A stretch of 64,000 nt of DNA from Coprinellus micaceus. Lineage: Eukaryota > Basidiomycota > Agaricomycetes > Agaricales > Psathyrellaceae. Location: NCBI GenBank assembly GCA_951394405.1, contig OX596340.1, forward strand, positions 2,108,001-2,172,000. Reading direction: 5' to 3'. Every line of letters begins with the position of its first letter. Position 1 is the first letter of the stretch. The translations under genes were made by a program, and so were the position numbers. Under the pieces are notes generated by a model. The model searched no databases. It was not told where the DNA came from and was given only the letters and a program-made list of their open reading frames with translations. Shown here piece by piece: positions 43,238 to 55,593 of the stretch.

Positions 43238-45506
43238 CTAATTCCACTTCAGACCCAGCTTCGACGCCATGACAAGCCCCATCGCGGCCTTGAACGGGTC
43301 CCTCTCTCCCATGTCCTCATCAAGTAGCTTCTCCATCAATACATCCCTCTGCTCTCCGTCCAAAGTCGCCAGTTCGCCATAAGAGATTCCAAGAGACTCG
43401 CAGAGGGGAGAGACAATGTCCGTGAGGTGCTTCAAAGGCGCGGAAAGCGGGTCCAACATGTCCAGTTCAGAGCATTCAGCGTCGTGGACAGGGGCTTGAG
43501 ACGGATCGTACAAGGGCGACATTTGTGCGTCGTACTGAGGGGCGTTTTCCAGGTGCTCCTCGAATCCACGCAGCCATTCCGTTTCATCACAGTACTCCGC
43601 AGGCGGCGTGTATACCTGGGGAGAAATCCAACTAGATGGTGCGTTACTACCGGCCGCCGGAGTCGCTTCAAGTCTCGGATATTGATTACTCTGATTAGCG
43701 TTCATCGCCAGAGATTCGGAACTGTAGCTAGAGGGCAGCATCACCGGCTCGATGTTGGCTGGCTTCGTGTAGTAATAGGTGCCTTGCATGACACTCGGAT
43801 CTGCCCGTGCGACACTGGGAGGCTGAGTCGGCACATCGGTGCTGGGTGGCGGCGTGTAGGAAGTTGGCAGGAGGTTCTGGTAGAGAGCAGGAAGAGGAGG
43901 GGTCGGCTTGACACCAGTCGGCGCTGAGTAAGAAGCTTGTACGCGATGTGTTGAATACAGAGGATGACCAGGTGGAGGAGTTGGCGGCTTTAGACACGAC
44001 GTCTGTGTCCCATAGTAGGACGCTTGCATGCTGTATGGGTTGAGAACAGGCCAAGGAAAATACACTGGCACAGAGAAGCGCATAGGAGAAGCCATGGTTT
44101 GACCAGAAGTTTGATAAGTTGACTCGGATAAGGCTCGATAAGCCTGAACGTTCTGATAGTCGAGGTTCGTTGCAGTGACAACGCGAAACCCACTCGAGCT
44201 CGTTGTAGCCGCCGAGCCTTGAGCGCGAAACGAGTCCACATTGCCAACATACTGATCGCGCTGTCGCTGACCCTTCATCGCGACATCCGAGGGAGAGGAC
44301 GTCCGCGCAGGCGTCTCAGCCTGAGGGATCTTGGAATGACGAACCTGATGAGCTCTTTTCTTGACGACAGCGGTATTTGGAATCGCGCGACGGCGCTCGC
44401 CAGAGGATCCGGGATTATTCATATATTCGGCGACAGCGGATTGGGGTCGTATCATTTGACCTTGGTGAATACTTGGAGGCATGGCATATCCGGTGTCGGC
44501 ACTAGGAGGAGCAGCATTGTTCGAAGAGAAGAAGTCACCGGGAGGGGGAGTGTAGCGTTCCATCTTGACTTGAATTTTATCGAAAAGCAGTGAGGAAGGG
44601 CTTCGCTTGATGATGGTCTCAGGTGCATGCCAAACTGAGCTCGGTTCGTTTCCAGGAGTAGGCAGCACACCAGAGGCTAGAGAAGAAGCTGAGGTAGGCG
44701 CCAGAGGAGGGTCACATGTACAGGGGGCAATATTGTTTGCATCGCTACGAGGGACTTCAGATACTGTGGTCTTCCTTTTCTTAGTCGGGGCATTGGCCCT
44801 TGGCCGAGTTTGGCGTTGGCGCTTTTTCCGTCCTGCAACTGGAACGCTACCACTGGCAGAATCCTGAGGCATCATAGCCGCGTCGTACGCCTCCTTTTTC
44901 ACCGGGAGACTAGCACTCGCGTTTCCGGCAGGCTATGTAGCAAGCAAAGAAGGTTCTTCGTCAGAGAGCTGATCGCGAAGCATATAGCGGCATATTCGAG
45001 ATGATAAACGCACCATGGTTTCTAAAGGGGTGCCAGCACTAGCCGTAATGGGCGAAGCCGCCGTAGACATCGCCTGCTCTTTTTCCAGATTCTTCTTCTT
45101 CTTGTGCCTCTGACGGCCAAACCAACCAGAAATATACCTCCTGGGTCTGCGAAGCCAATTCAGTCAGCCACTCCATCTACCTCTACCCAGCCACCAAGCA
45201 CGCTTGGGCATCTTGGGCGTTCGGTATGGCGCGTCCGCGCCATACGGAGAACGCGTCCAGTAAGCGCATATAGTCACAAAACACCTACAATCCGGTAACT
45301 ATCTCCAACCTGTAGAGCTCTACATCGTACGGATTATCACACAAGGTGAACGACGCCATGAGAGTCGCGCTCTGCGTCGGATTGGCGCGACAACGCGTCT
45401 TCATAGTCGTCGTCGCAGCTGTCCTTGGAGGCTGACTGGTATTTCTAGTCGGTGGGGCTGATTGAGGATGGCACGTTGGGTCAGGGTTGCTCGCCGTTGA
45501 ATCCAT
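43238..45506 (-). CDS. Atypical homeodomain transcription factor, 681 aa
   Basis: Three exons on the minus strand: 45506-45289, 45146-45014 and 44932-43238. They sum to 2046 bases. The homeodomain (about residues 34-93) is split by the first intron (gtaggt...cgcag). Counting Trp81 as position 48 puts R5, L16, F20, L40, W48, F49, R53 and K55 all on their canonical places (helix 3: YISGWFGRQRHKKKK). Position 51, Asn in almost all homeodomains, is Arg. The rest is disordered, rich in Pro/Ser/Tyr with a basic cluster (GRKKRQRQTRPR), and ends in a conserved-looking acidic helical region (EYCDETEWLRGFEEHL; LDPLSAPLKHLTDI). ATG 45506 is the first in this frame; an upstream exon is possible. It diverges from P450-2. 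Confidence 0.75.
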
Positions 45507-46494
45507 CTTGTGCCCAGTAGCAAGGCGAGCACTGGTCGGTGGAGGTGGCAGTTGTCTAAGGTCTGGGCTGTGATAGTGCGGTGGACGCGACGCCACAAGC
45601 GCCGGAGCTTAGACTCTGCCAGTTCGGCACCGGGAAATACCGGCATATTCTTCTCAGAGTCAGAATTTGATGTTCAACCTAAGTAGATCTTTTGAACACA
45701 ACCTCCACTGTCGTCTTGGCCCCTGAGGGAAGGAAGCCCCCTCACATCTTGGATAATATCGCCTTAGTATTTGCTCGGCTAGACATCCCCGCGAACTGGC
45801 TGCGAACTCGAGAGCTTCAGCCCCTTCTAGAATTCTCTCCCACCGTGGACCCCAGGTTTACGACCTTTTGAAGTGTTCTTGGTCGCCATCTTGCTCGAGC
45901 CGCACTTGTCTTTGTCAAAATCCCTCTGCCGAACTCCTTTATAGCTCCGTTCTCTCTCAAAATACGGAGTTCCCGAGTATGATGCCTAAACCCAACTTAG
46001 TACTCAAGGAACCACCGTTATCTCCAACACCCAACCAGTGCTTCTTGGATTCTGCCGACTCGCGTTGCTTTCTCACCGTTCCGACGTTCTGAGTCAGTTT
46101 CATGACCACGCAAGTGGTTAATCATAGCGAGTGCCTGCGGACGCTGAACTTACCCCACCTTGTTATGTGAATAATCGGTCTCATTACGCTCCAGGCCCAC
46201 CATCCCGTAAAGAAAGACACCACAGATTATCATAGGACATGGCAGCTGCCGTTCTCAGCCCTCTTCAAAAACAGAAGAACCCCAGGTCACCTACCTTCTC
46301 TCGGTCGCATTATCACAAGAAAGAACATGAGAGAAACAAGGGATCATAAGACCCTCACTGGACGTCCTGCCTTACCTTCTGAGCCGCTCAGGGAGCTCAC
46401 TAGGTCCGGTTTGTCTTGCTTTGATATCCGCAGTAAGAAAATAAGAGGTATAAGTACCAGAGAGGCGGTGACCACTGAGAGCGTGGTACAGAAG
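45507..46494. other. Divergent promoter region
   Basis: About 990 bases between the homeodomain gene and P450-2. An upstream frame continues P450-2 in phase from 46327, but ATG 46495 begins the membrane anchor. I see no TATA box or repeat I would defend. Confidence 0.4.
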
Positions 46495-48672
46495 ATGATT
46501 GACCTCACTCGCAATCCCACCGTCGTGACATCCCTCCTTCTCTTCATACCGTTCGCCCTTACGTGGCTGTTTGTTAGGAAGAGATCTCGGCCTCCCCTCC
46601 CCCCAGGCCCCAAAGGGTACCCGATCATTGGGAACCTCTTTGAGATAGGAATAACCGAGAAGCCTTGGGAAGCGTACACGGATATTGGCAAGGAACATGG
46701 TACGTACTGCGTTGCACGATCATCCTAGCATAGTGAAGGAAACTCTCCAACGCATTGCTCGTACTGCAACAGGAGACATGTTCTACATGGAGTCCCTTGG
46801 GACGAAAGTCCTCGTTTTGAACTCTTTGCAACGGGCTACGGATTTGTTGGAGGGAAGGTCGGGTATATATTCTGATAGGCCTCTGGCACCTATGATGAAA
46901 GAGTAAGCTGAATAGCCCCGCGTCTTGTTGACGCACCCTTGCTCACTTTTCTCGGTCGCCACAGGATGGAATTCGACATGTACCTTGGGTTCATGAGATA
47001 TGGCCCGACATGGAGGCGCCAACGTCGAGCAGTCCATCAGCAGCTCAATCCATCAGCAATCGGACGTTATCACCACATCCTGTCTCTTGAACTCGTTCAG
47101 CTTATCAAGGAATTGGAATCCACCCCACAGAAATTCGACTCTCACATTGATAGGTGAGGTCGTACATGCTCGCTCCGATGAGGGCTTTGACTGACCATCA
47201 CAAACCTCACCCGACGCAGTTACCTCTCGCGGGTGATCTTCAGGGCATTCTATGGGGTCAAGATTCAGGGAAGAAGCGACCCATACATGGCGCTATCCTT
47301 GCGGGTTATGGAGGGCCTAAACCTAGCCGGGAAGCCTGGCGCATTTCTCGTCGACCTCTTACCAGCCCTTAAATACGTACCCGAATGGATGCCTGGCACC
47401 TCCTGGAAGGGCGTCGCTCGATACCACAGGGAGAACTCCTTCAGAGCAAGGCAAGAGCCGTATGATAACGTCATCGAGAAGATGGTGAGTCGCGATTTCG
47501 TGTTGAAGAACAAGCCGAGGAAATTGTGGTCATATGTTTCAATAGAAAGAGGGTGTGGTTGAGCCATGCCTCGCCAGTCGAATGATCGATGGCCTGCCCG
47601 AGCTCAGTGACCCTGAGCGGCGGGAAGAAGAGATCGCTGCACGAGATTCGCTCGCCGCGGGGTACATAGGTATGTTCCCCTCCCTGCTCTCAGCAGTGCC
47701 CAGCGCATCAGCAGTCATCGCTCATTCGTGTTTTTCGCAGCGGGGTCGGATACGGTGGGTCCTCAGCGCACTTCCCCTTTTGGGAGACGGTCTCAACGGT
47801 GGCGGAACTGTAGACGCGCTCGCTATGCCTCTCGTTCGTCCTCCTTATGGCCTTGCACCCCGAGGTTCAGAGGAAGGCACAAGCTGAGATTGACGAAGTC
47901 CTAAATGTCGGTCAGCTGCCCACTGTCGAGGATCGCCCCAAGTTGGCATATGTGCAGGCCGTGATTCGCGAGGTTTCTAGGTGGCTACCCCCGGCGCCGC
48001 TAAGTCAGTCCTTCAGAATAATTTTATATTCGACCTGCCTCACCCTGTAGTGGCCCTCTAGGCCTTCACCATGCGGCCACCCACGACGATATTTACGAAG
48101 GACACTTTATTCCCGAAGGGACCATCGTGACCCCTAATATCTGGTAGGCGGCCACGCTTTACGGGGGAATACGGGAGGTAGATCCAAATTCGTTAACGAC
48201 AGGGCCATGATGCATGATCCAAACCATTTCACCAACCCGTTCGAGTTCATGCCGGAGAGGCACATCAAAGACGGACAAATTGATAAGACGTTGCCTGACA
48301 CCACCGAGGTGGTCTTCGGGTTCGGCCGTCGGTGAGTAAAACTTGTACGCATGCTCCCTTTGCACTCTCTGATGCGCTCCCCCCAACTTTTCTAGCATCT
48401 GCCCTGGCCGTTACTTCGCTTTGGATGTGTTTTATACATTCGTTACGAGTACCCTGGCGTTGTTCACCATCTCCGCCCCGAAGGGCGATTCTGGAGCCTC
48501 AAGGATGAAGTATTCAATTGATACCTCGGGAGTTGTGATGTGAGCTCTCCTCCGCAGTCTCTCTTTCAACGCGAGTCTGACGGTGTGTAACAGAGGTCCA
48601 CATCCATTTGAATGCGACATCCATCCACGATCCAAGCGTCATCAGGAGGCTATTGGGTTATTGGAAGATTAA
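46495..48672 (+). CDS. Cytochrome P450 monooxygenase (P450-2)
   Basis: Starts MIDLTRNPTVVTSLLLFIPF (anchor) followed by RSRPPLPPGPKGYPIIGNLF. Later come GPTWRRQRRAVHQQLNPSA (helix C), YGVKIQGRSDPYM, FLVDLLPALKYVPEWMPG, the I-helix AGSDT, EVSR (ExxR), MPERHI and FGFGRR-ICPGRYFALD, with an intron inside the heme loop as in the other two copies. The last exon ends HPFECDIHPRSKRHQE and stops at 48672. It is a close relative of P450-3, with the same motif order and splice positions, and probably arose by tandem duplication. Substrate unknown. No disabling change was seen, although the exon around 47745-47830 (AGSDT region) was hard to splice cleanly. Confidence 0.88.
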
Positions 48673-48760
48673 ACCAGATATTAAATTGGCCTATGTAAAC
48701 GTCTACGTACTTTCTATCATCCCTGAGATCCAGTAGCGCATGAGGCCCTCGTTCGGACTT

Positions 48761-48771
48761 TGGGCGCTTAA
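48761..48771 (-). promoter_or_regulatory. Recurrent element TTAAGCGCCCA, copy 3 (reverse)
   Basis: Exact 11-mer on the minus strand, between P450-2 and P450-3, 89 bases after the P450-2 stop. Confidence 0.4.
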
Positions 48772-49285
48772 CTGTTAGGGGCGTCCGGCAGACGCCGAAC
48801 GAAGTGATCGATCGCTTTGATGTCCCGGTGATTTGAATATGAACCGCCATCGTCTCATCGTCCCACCGTTTGCTTGTCAGAATGTCCCCAGCTGGATTGC
48901 ATGCAACGCCTCACAAGGAGTTCAAGCGCAGAATTCCATTCTGCATTTAGAAGAATACAAATGGAAGGTTCTCGCGGTGTGCCAGCACTTCACTCGCATA
49001 CATTTTCCAACTGACAGCGACCTTGGCTGCCAATGAACGTAAATACCGTACCAAAGGCTCCGGAAATTTGCCCGTATGCGCTTGGAGGCGATCCCAATGC
49101 TCTGTGCCTGGCTTTTGGCAGGCTAGAGAAACGACGTCCTGACCCATGTCGGTTGAAATGGGACATTGTCGGATGCGACCTTTCACCCTTTTGGAGGTGA
49201 GTTACTTCCGACGGTGGTCCTGACTTTGCCCCTCCCGGATCGCCACTTGGTATTCCTTACTCCGCTGTGCTTACCTATATGCGAT

Positions 49286-49316
49286 GGAGAAGGCTTCAAG
49301 CCTTAAAGCCTTCTCC
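49286..49316. repeat. Perfect inverted repeat, 11 bp arms, 9 base loop
   Basis: GGAGAAGGCTT and AAGCCTTCTCC flank a 9 base loop, about 700 bases upstream of P450-3 and 610 downstream of P450-2. It may be a cruciform or dimeric-factor site, or chance. Confidence 0.6.
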
Positions 49317-50009
49317 CTTGGTATATTTGTCATAGTGAAGATAGACAGAAGATAACCGCGGGCCCCGCTCTTGGGACTTTGGCCTTCCCGTATTCTTCGC
49401 CCCGATGCCTCCGGACACCTTCTTTCAGTGCCCCAATGTTGCATAATGGCGCGCCACTTCTTTCGCCCAGGCTCTAAGGCTCACTCCGGACCCTTGCACC
49501 AGCTCGTAGTCAATGCGTACAACGACACTGCCGGGGAAGACCGATTCGAGGTACCAATGGAAAGAGCTACTCCTCTCGTGCGAACCAAAGCGTATCGATC
49601 CGTAGGTACTACAAGGGGTACACCTATATTCGACAATCGAACTAGATCAACGCCCCAAGGTAAGTTACTAAGTAACTCCAAGTTGCACTACTTTGGCCTT
49701 CTCGAGACAGATTAGTTGTGCTGGCGAAGGACCGCAAGACCCTGAAATTATTCATCCTTCCCTACCAGACCTCAGCATTCCCGCCATTCAAGGAAAGAAC
49801 TTTGTAGACTCCACTCAAAGAACCCCTTCTGTGAGCTATATCGGGTTCAGTTCTCCAGACATTCCATAACAGCGAGGGTTCGTCACAAGACGATGCCTTT
49901 CTTGCAATGGACAGAACTCTATTCGCCCTCAACTTGAAAGCATCCGACATATCGAAGGCAACATAAAGCTAGCACTTCTGCGGTTCTGGACTGCAGCAAA
50001 GACCTCAAA

Positions 50010-52081
50010 ATGATCGACCTTCTTCATTATCCTGTCACCGTTACAGGAGTTCTACTCTTCGCGCATTTTGTCCTCAGGCGATTTTTGTCCAGGTCGTCTC
50101 GGCCCCCACTTCCCCCAGGGCCCAAGGGGTATCCTATCATAGGAAACCTATTCGAAATTGGGCAACAGGAACAGCCATGGGTTGTATACTCAGAGATTGC
50201 AAAGGAATATGGTCTGCTTAGGCTCCTTCCCCCGACTACCACTTCTTACCATTTTCTCAGGGGATATGTTCATGCTCAAATCCTTCGGAACCAACGTCCT
50301 AGTCCTGTCCTCGCACAAGCTTGCGACCGAGCTGCTGGAACAAAGGTCGACGATCTATTCGGGGAGGCCCTACCTCCCGATGCTGTGTGGACAGTGTGTA
50401 CCTTTCGCCGTGCATTGCCCACACCCTGACCGTAGTTTCGTAGGATGAAGTACGACGAGTATTTTAGTAATGCTCAATACGGTCCTGTCTGGAGGCGTCG
50501 CCGTCGTATCTTCCACCAGCACCTCAACCCAACGGTGGTACATCGCTATCACCATATCAGCTCTGGCGAGGTTGTGCAACTCCTCCAAAGTCTGGCAGCT
50601 AGTCCAGATAAGTTTCGTCGACATGTTCAGCAGTGGGTACCAAACTGTTGCATAGAAGGGCTTTCTGCCCGTCGCTGATGGACCTCGCATAGCTATATCA
50701 ACCGCGTCATTTTCAGGTCCTTCTACGGAGTCAAGATCGCAGAACAGGACGACCCTTATATCATATTGGGCATGAAGACAATGGAGGGGTTCATCGAATG
50801 TAGTGTCCCTGGAACGTTTCTAATCGACATGATCCCCGCCCTGAAGTATGTCCCTGACTGGTTCCCTGGGACCAGATGGAAGAAAGTGGGAGAATACTAT
50901 AGGCGGATTGCGGCCGATGCGAAGCAAGGCCCCTGGGACAACGTCCTCGAGAAAATGGTACGCCTTCATGCTCAGGCAGAACAGGATTGGTTCAATCATT
51001 AACTTGTTGAGCAGAAAGACGGTGTCGCAGAGCCGAGCATCGCCAGCGCTATGATTGAGAGTATGTCTCCCGTCGGCTCCCCGACTCGGGAGCAGGAAGA
51101 AGATGATGCCCGAGATGCCTTAGGCGTCGGGTATATTGGTACGTTACAACGCGAGTTTACGATGGAGGGAGAGCCTTACTGATAAGTACGTCCGAGTAGC
51201 TGGCTCAGACACCGTACGTCGTTCTGTCCGTGCTAACAGGTTATAACTTGCCTGACCGACCGACCAAGACCCTTGCCGCAGCCTTGACTTTCGTTTTACT
51301 AATGGCCAAATACCCTGAGGTACAGAAAAAAGCTCAGGATGAGCTCGATAGTGTGGTCGGTTTCGGCCAGCTTCCGAGCTTTGAGTACAAACCCAAGCTC
51401 GTTTATATTGAAGCCATTCTCAGAGAGACTATGAGATGGCTTAGGATGGTACCCTTGGGCAAGTCTTGTTTCATTACCCGTAATAATTTGGCTAATGGGG
51501 AACGGCCCAATCTCGTTAGGAGTACCGCATGCGACAACGGAGGAAGATATATACGATGGCTATGTGATCCCAGCAGGAACCATTGTCATCGCCAACATAT
51601 ATCATATGTTGAACGACCCAGCAGCCTACGACAACCCGTCCGAGTTCATTCCAGAGAGGCATATTAAGGACGGAAATATTGACAAGGACGTCCTTGACCC
51701 ATACACTGTCTTTGGCTTTGGGCGTCGGTGAGTTGATACTCCATTTTGCTGTAGGTGTAAAAGGCCTGAGCATTCTTACTTTGCCCGGCCAGCATCTGTC
51801 CGGGTCGCCACATGGCTCTGGATACCTTGTATACGCTGATCTCATCCACTCTCTCCTTGTTCGACATCTCTGCCCCAAAGGACGAAGCAGGGAACCCATC
51901 CCTGAAGTACTCCTTCCCCACCAGCGGTGCTGTAGTGTGAGTAAAATACCCCCTCCGGTGACGCGAATGTTTCAGTAGCGCTGACGATTTCTTCTCTCTG
52001 TTCAGCTCTCCGAATCCGTTCGAGTGTGTGATCAGACCCCGCTCTGCCCGCCACGACGAGTTCCTCCGCACTTTGGACTAG
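50010..52081 (+). CDS. Cytochrome P450 monooxygenase (P450-3)
   Basis: Starts MIDLLHYPVTVTGVLLFAHF, then SRPPLPPGPKGYPIIGNLF. Later come GPVWRRRRRIFHQHLNPTV (helix C), FYGVKIAEQDDPYI, FLIDMIPALKYVPDWFPG, AGSDT (I-helix), ETMR (ExxR), IPERHIKDGNIDKD and FGFGRR-ICPGRHMALDTLYT with the conserved intron in the heme loop. It ends PFECVIRPRSARHDEFLRTL at 52081. It is very similar to P450-2 along its whole length. Its stop is only 110 bases from the stop of TAF6, so the two 3' UTRs may overlap. Predicted ER membrane, substrate unknown. Confidence 0.9.
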
Positions 52082-52191
52082 GACAGCAAGAAAGCGATGG
52101 ATGTAAAGGATAGCAGGGTAAAGATACAGCGAGAAGTGTAGCACCAAGGACTACTGTGTGTAATACAAAATACAATCTATGAACATATGCG

Positions 52192-53858
52192 TTATGACGA
52201 GTCAGATGGACCCATTCCGACGAGTTCTCTCGCCCATGCAGAATCGTTCGCGATGCGGGCTGCAAAGTATTCACCAACTAGGTCAGTGAGCTTGCCAATC
52301 ACTGCCGCATCGGCTGGGTTGCTGCGATCGAGAGCGTCGGTCATGTCCGATGGGGGAGGTTGTAGTACGTGAAGTGCTTCCTGTACATGACGTTAGTCGA
52401 GTATGCGAGGTGAAAGAGTCACGACTCATACCATAGCGGTGTTGAGGAGAGCTGCCGATTCCCGGGACCCCGAGTGTTGGGATTCGCTGGCGACAACCTT
52501 TGCACCACCGCCCTCAACCAGACCTTTCCGGACGGCTTCTCTCCCGACACCGACAAGCCCACGAATTGCACCTTCGCGGGTGCCTTTGTTTTTCCCTGGG
52601 GAGATGAGGGCCAAAAGAAGGGTTTTCATAATACGCGGCGAAAGGGATGGGTACGTGGTCGAGTGTTGGGTGAGCAGGCGCGATAGGGTCTGTGCGGCAG
52701 CGGTTCGAAGCTGCGTGGCGTGGCTTGGGGGAAGAGATGAGTGAAGGAGGGTAGAAAGTACGGGAGGGAGAATTTGGTGAAGCTGGAGAAAACGGTTAGG
52801 CGGTTATTAACGGTAATGGAGGGTGGTAGACGTACGTATGGCTCAACAAAGAGGGCGGAGTTCTCAAGGATGGCGCTGACCACATCCATGAGCACTTCCA
52901 ACACCTTGCCATCGCTTTCGCTGTGAGCACCGTCTTTCAAAGCTCCAACAACGCCTTCTGCGACCCATCGAATGAGATATGGAAGTAGCGCTTGTAGGCC
53001 AGCGTCGCTGCGCAGGCTGGCAAGTGCCGCTGTTCGTTTGGCGAAATCGGTCGTCGGGGGCAGGAGAGAGCCAGTCAGGCGAGCATAGTACAGTTGCAGC
53101 TCCCGCGATAGGACCTGCTTTACAAGTTGCTGTTGCTGTTGCTGCGTGAGCTTTCCGTTTGCGCCGCTTGCTCCCGGGAGCGAACCCCCATTCAATTGAG
53201 CTGGTGTTTCTGTCTTGACCACTGCCGCCAAAGTACCATCGGGAAGGGGTCCACTTGGATCCGGGGCTGCTTCTCTTGGAATGGCGGGAGGATTTTCGGG
53301 GATCAGGGGCTGAACACCCTCGACGGCGAGCCAGTGTGCCGTCCATGTTACACCCCTCGGAAGCGTGATCTTCTCCTCGCGCAGAACACGGTCAAAGTCG
53401 ATCTCCTCGTCTTCTACGAAGTACACAGGGCCAGCAGATGTCGATTGAGGGAATGGGAGGGCGCGTCGGAAGGTCGTGGGGTTGTATGGTGTGTGGCCGT
53501 ACAAGGGTTCGATGTTGAGAACGCGTAGGGCATTGTCGACGTCCGAGGTTGTCATGGTCGTTCGTCGACCGTGTCGCATGAATCGGGCCGCTTCCTTGGG
53601 TCTCAAGATGAGCCTTCGTCAACATAAAGGACCATTAATGCCTACTTCAACGACCTGGTGTATCCGATATTCGACATCACTGGCAAGAGCAGATGAAACA
53701 CTGTCAGGAAGGGTGATATTCAGGGATTCTGCAAGGTCCTAGAGGGTCTCAATGAACGTTCAGCCATTTGCACTTCGCTGTCTCACCTTGAGCGCGTCTC
53801 CTTTGTAGACGCCACCCGTTGGAGCCTGCGTCGGTCGTTGCTTGACTGGCTTGCTCAT
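52192..53858 (-). CDS. taf6: Transcription initiation factor TFIID subunit 6 (TAF6)
   Basis: Subunit of TFIID and SAGA; its histone fold pairs with TAF9. It starts MSKPVKQRPTQAP on the minus strand. The histone fold spans three exons: DLAESLNITLPDSVSSALAS, EYRIHQVVE and EAARFMRHGRRTTMTTSDVD. These are followed by ALRVLNIEPLYGH and FVEDEEIDFDRVL, both TAF6 signatures. The HEAT-repeat part reads QQLVKQVLSRELQLYYARLT, LLPYLIRWVAEGV, and then KTLLLALISPGKNKGTREGA. The last exon ends ELVGMGPSDSS. About 500 aa, a normal length. Essential housekeeping gene. Confidence 0.93.
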
Positions 53859-54753
53859 CGTTGAGAACAGAGAGTCGCTGTATTTGGCAATAATTTGATC
53901 ACGCCTCGACGCGTCGCACGGACCACACGCGATGATCAGGATCGACCTTGGGCCCCAACCACGACGATGGGATATTGTCTCTCTATTCCTCACGTCTTCC
54001 TGGTCAGATCTGTCTATTCGACTGGACCAGTACCTCTCTGGATAACGATCCGGCTCTCTGGCAACAATTATGCGGGGACTTTTGTCAGACATTCGGTGAC
54101 GACGGCGCGGCAAAGAGTCAGAAAGAAAGCCAGGTTGTCCAAAGTGGTTTTCTCGAAAATTCAAAGGGAAATCTTTCCGTGCTGCGGTAGGTATATGCGT
54201 TGCTTGAAACTCGGAAGCGCGTTGACGCTAGGCAGGTTTCCTACCAATCTCGAGCTGGCCATGGGCGATGTCCCCTCTGTGCGTCGGCCCTCTCATGATT
54301 CATCGTTCCCTGAAACAGTTCCACGGAGATGACCGAGGGCCCAGACCAAACGGCGAATCCGAACCGCAGGTGGCAACATTACGGACCAAGATGGCGGTGG
54401 ATTCAAATGGACTAATGCTTCAAAGGAGAAACAGGACGTGCTCAACAAATCCCCTCACCTGAAGCTTTGAGGGCAGCGAGGAGCGATGGACGACGAGACA
54501 GCATAACTCAGCGAGCATATACAGCTCACGATCGTTCGTCCCCGGTTCTCTACTGCCCCAAGAGCCAAAACCAAACAATATCTGCCTGATATTACCCTCA
54601 GGCTGTGGCACCGTTCACCCACCAACATTATTAATTGCAGTGGCACCGGATTCTACGATGACGTTACTCTAGGTCGTATGGGACGATACTTGCGGTAAGA
54701 TCAGTGTAGTGGCCAAGCAACCTGGAGCGATGAATCCCTTGTCACTATGGACC

Positions 54754-54904
54754 AAGCGCCCGGTGAATTTGACCCGGGGGCCAGGGTGCTCCCCAGTCAA
54801 TTCCACTGGGATCCGCCCGGGAATGGCTGGGGTTTGGCTGGGTTTTGACCGGGCGCTGCCTGGGGCGGGGGTCATTGACTGGGGTACCGCACCCCGTGAA
54901 CCCC
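54754..54904. repeat. GC-rich imperfect fold-back (inverted) repeat
   Basis: The left arm (agcgcccggt, then gggtgctccccagtcaat) is mirrored in reverse complement by the right arm (attgactggggtaccgcacccc, split by accgggcgct). The arms are about 45-50 bases with a few indels. Composition differs strongly from the flanks. It could be a small non-autonomous element or a structured promoter feature. Confidence 0.5.
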
Positions 54905-55499
54905 CGCAAAGACACCCTGGGAGGATGATGCTTTCTGCCGGGGGCAAAAAATCAAGATTTTTCGGGCTCCAGGGAGTTAAGCGTGGCCAAACCCTGAAGG
55001 TTCTCGAGAAGGTCACCAGAGTGATCGAAATCGTTGATGCACCCATGTGAAGGTTTCTCCGACTCTAGGTCTGCACCGCGCGGCTCTATCGCATCTCAGG
55101 CCAACCCTACTTGGACACGGCCTAGATAAGACTTGCGTCCACTTTACCGTTCCGCACAAAGCATAGAATACGGGATTTCCTACTGACGCCCTCAAGCCTT
55201 CCTCGCTACTCAAACCATCCGAAATTCACAAGGCCTCCTGTTAGGACGCGCCACCCTGTTCAGTACACCGTTACCCAAACAAACGCTTGACAACATGCCA
55301 ATTTTCGGTCGCTACAGGCCGCAGTGGGGGGGTTTGTCCCAGCGCTCGGCATAAATGGGCAATTTCCAAGACTTAAAGGATCGAGTTCAAGCCGCCCAAC
55401 GGTCGACGATGTCCGCTCCCTCTTGTTTCGAGCTTCTGTGTCATCATCACCGGCATGTCTTAGCCGCTATCGCAAAGCCTTTCAGTCTCTCATTTCTTT

Positions 55500-55505
55500 T
55501 ATAAA
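55500..55505 (+). promoter_or_regulatory. TATA box of the Ser/Thr-rich secreted protein gene
   Basis: TATAAA within cttttataaagcgg, 94 bases before ATG 55594, followed by C/T-rich start-site context (cctccctccctcagctcc). Confidence 0.6.
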
Positions 55506-55593
55506 GCGGTCAAGGTAAATGCCAGGTACTACCAGTTCAGTCCTCTTCTTCCCTCCCTCCCTCAGCTCCTCTTCCCCACTCGCACAAGGCACC

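Larger units (their letters stand above)
48673..50009. other. Intergenic region between tandem P450 genes
   Basis: About 1340 bases. It holds a reverse copy of TTAAGCGCCCA (48761-48771) and a perfect 11 bp hairpin (49286-49316). No coding sequence could be supported. Confidence 0.45.
53859..55593. other. Long intergenic region with GC-rich fold-back segment
   Basis: About 1.7 kb between TAF6 and the Ser/Thr-rich secreted protein. The segment 53895-54332 has open frames, including a basic stretch (TTARQRVRKKARLSKVVF) that could be a small spliced gene, but nothing decisive. The segment 54754-54904 is a GC-rich fold-back repeat. The right end holds a TATA box at 55500. Confidence 0.4.

Noticed and set aside
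46327..46494. N-terminal extension of P450-2 by 56 codons
   Set aside because: P450-3 starts at the equivalent MIDL and the extension is not anchor-like, so ATG 46495 is preferred.
53895..54332. 145-codon plus-strand frame upstream of TAF6
   Set aside because: A basic patch and a possible intron are visible, but no family match; left as an uncertain part of the intergenic region.
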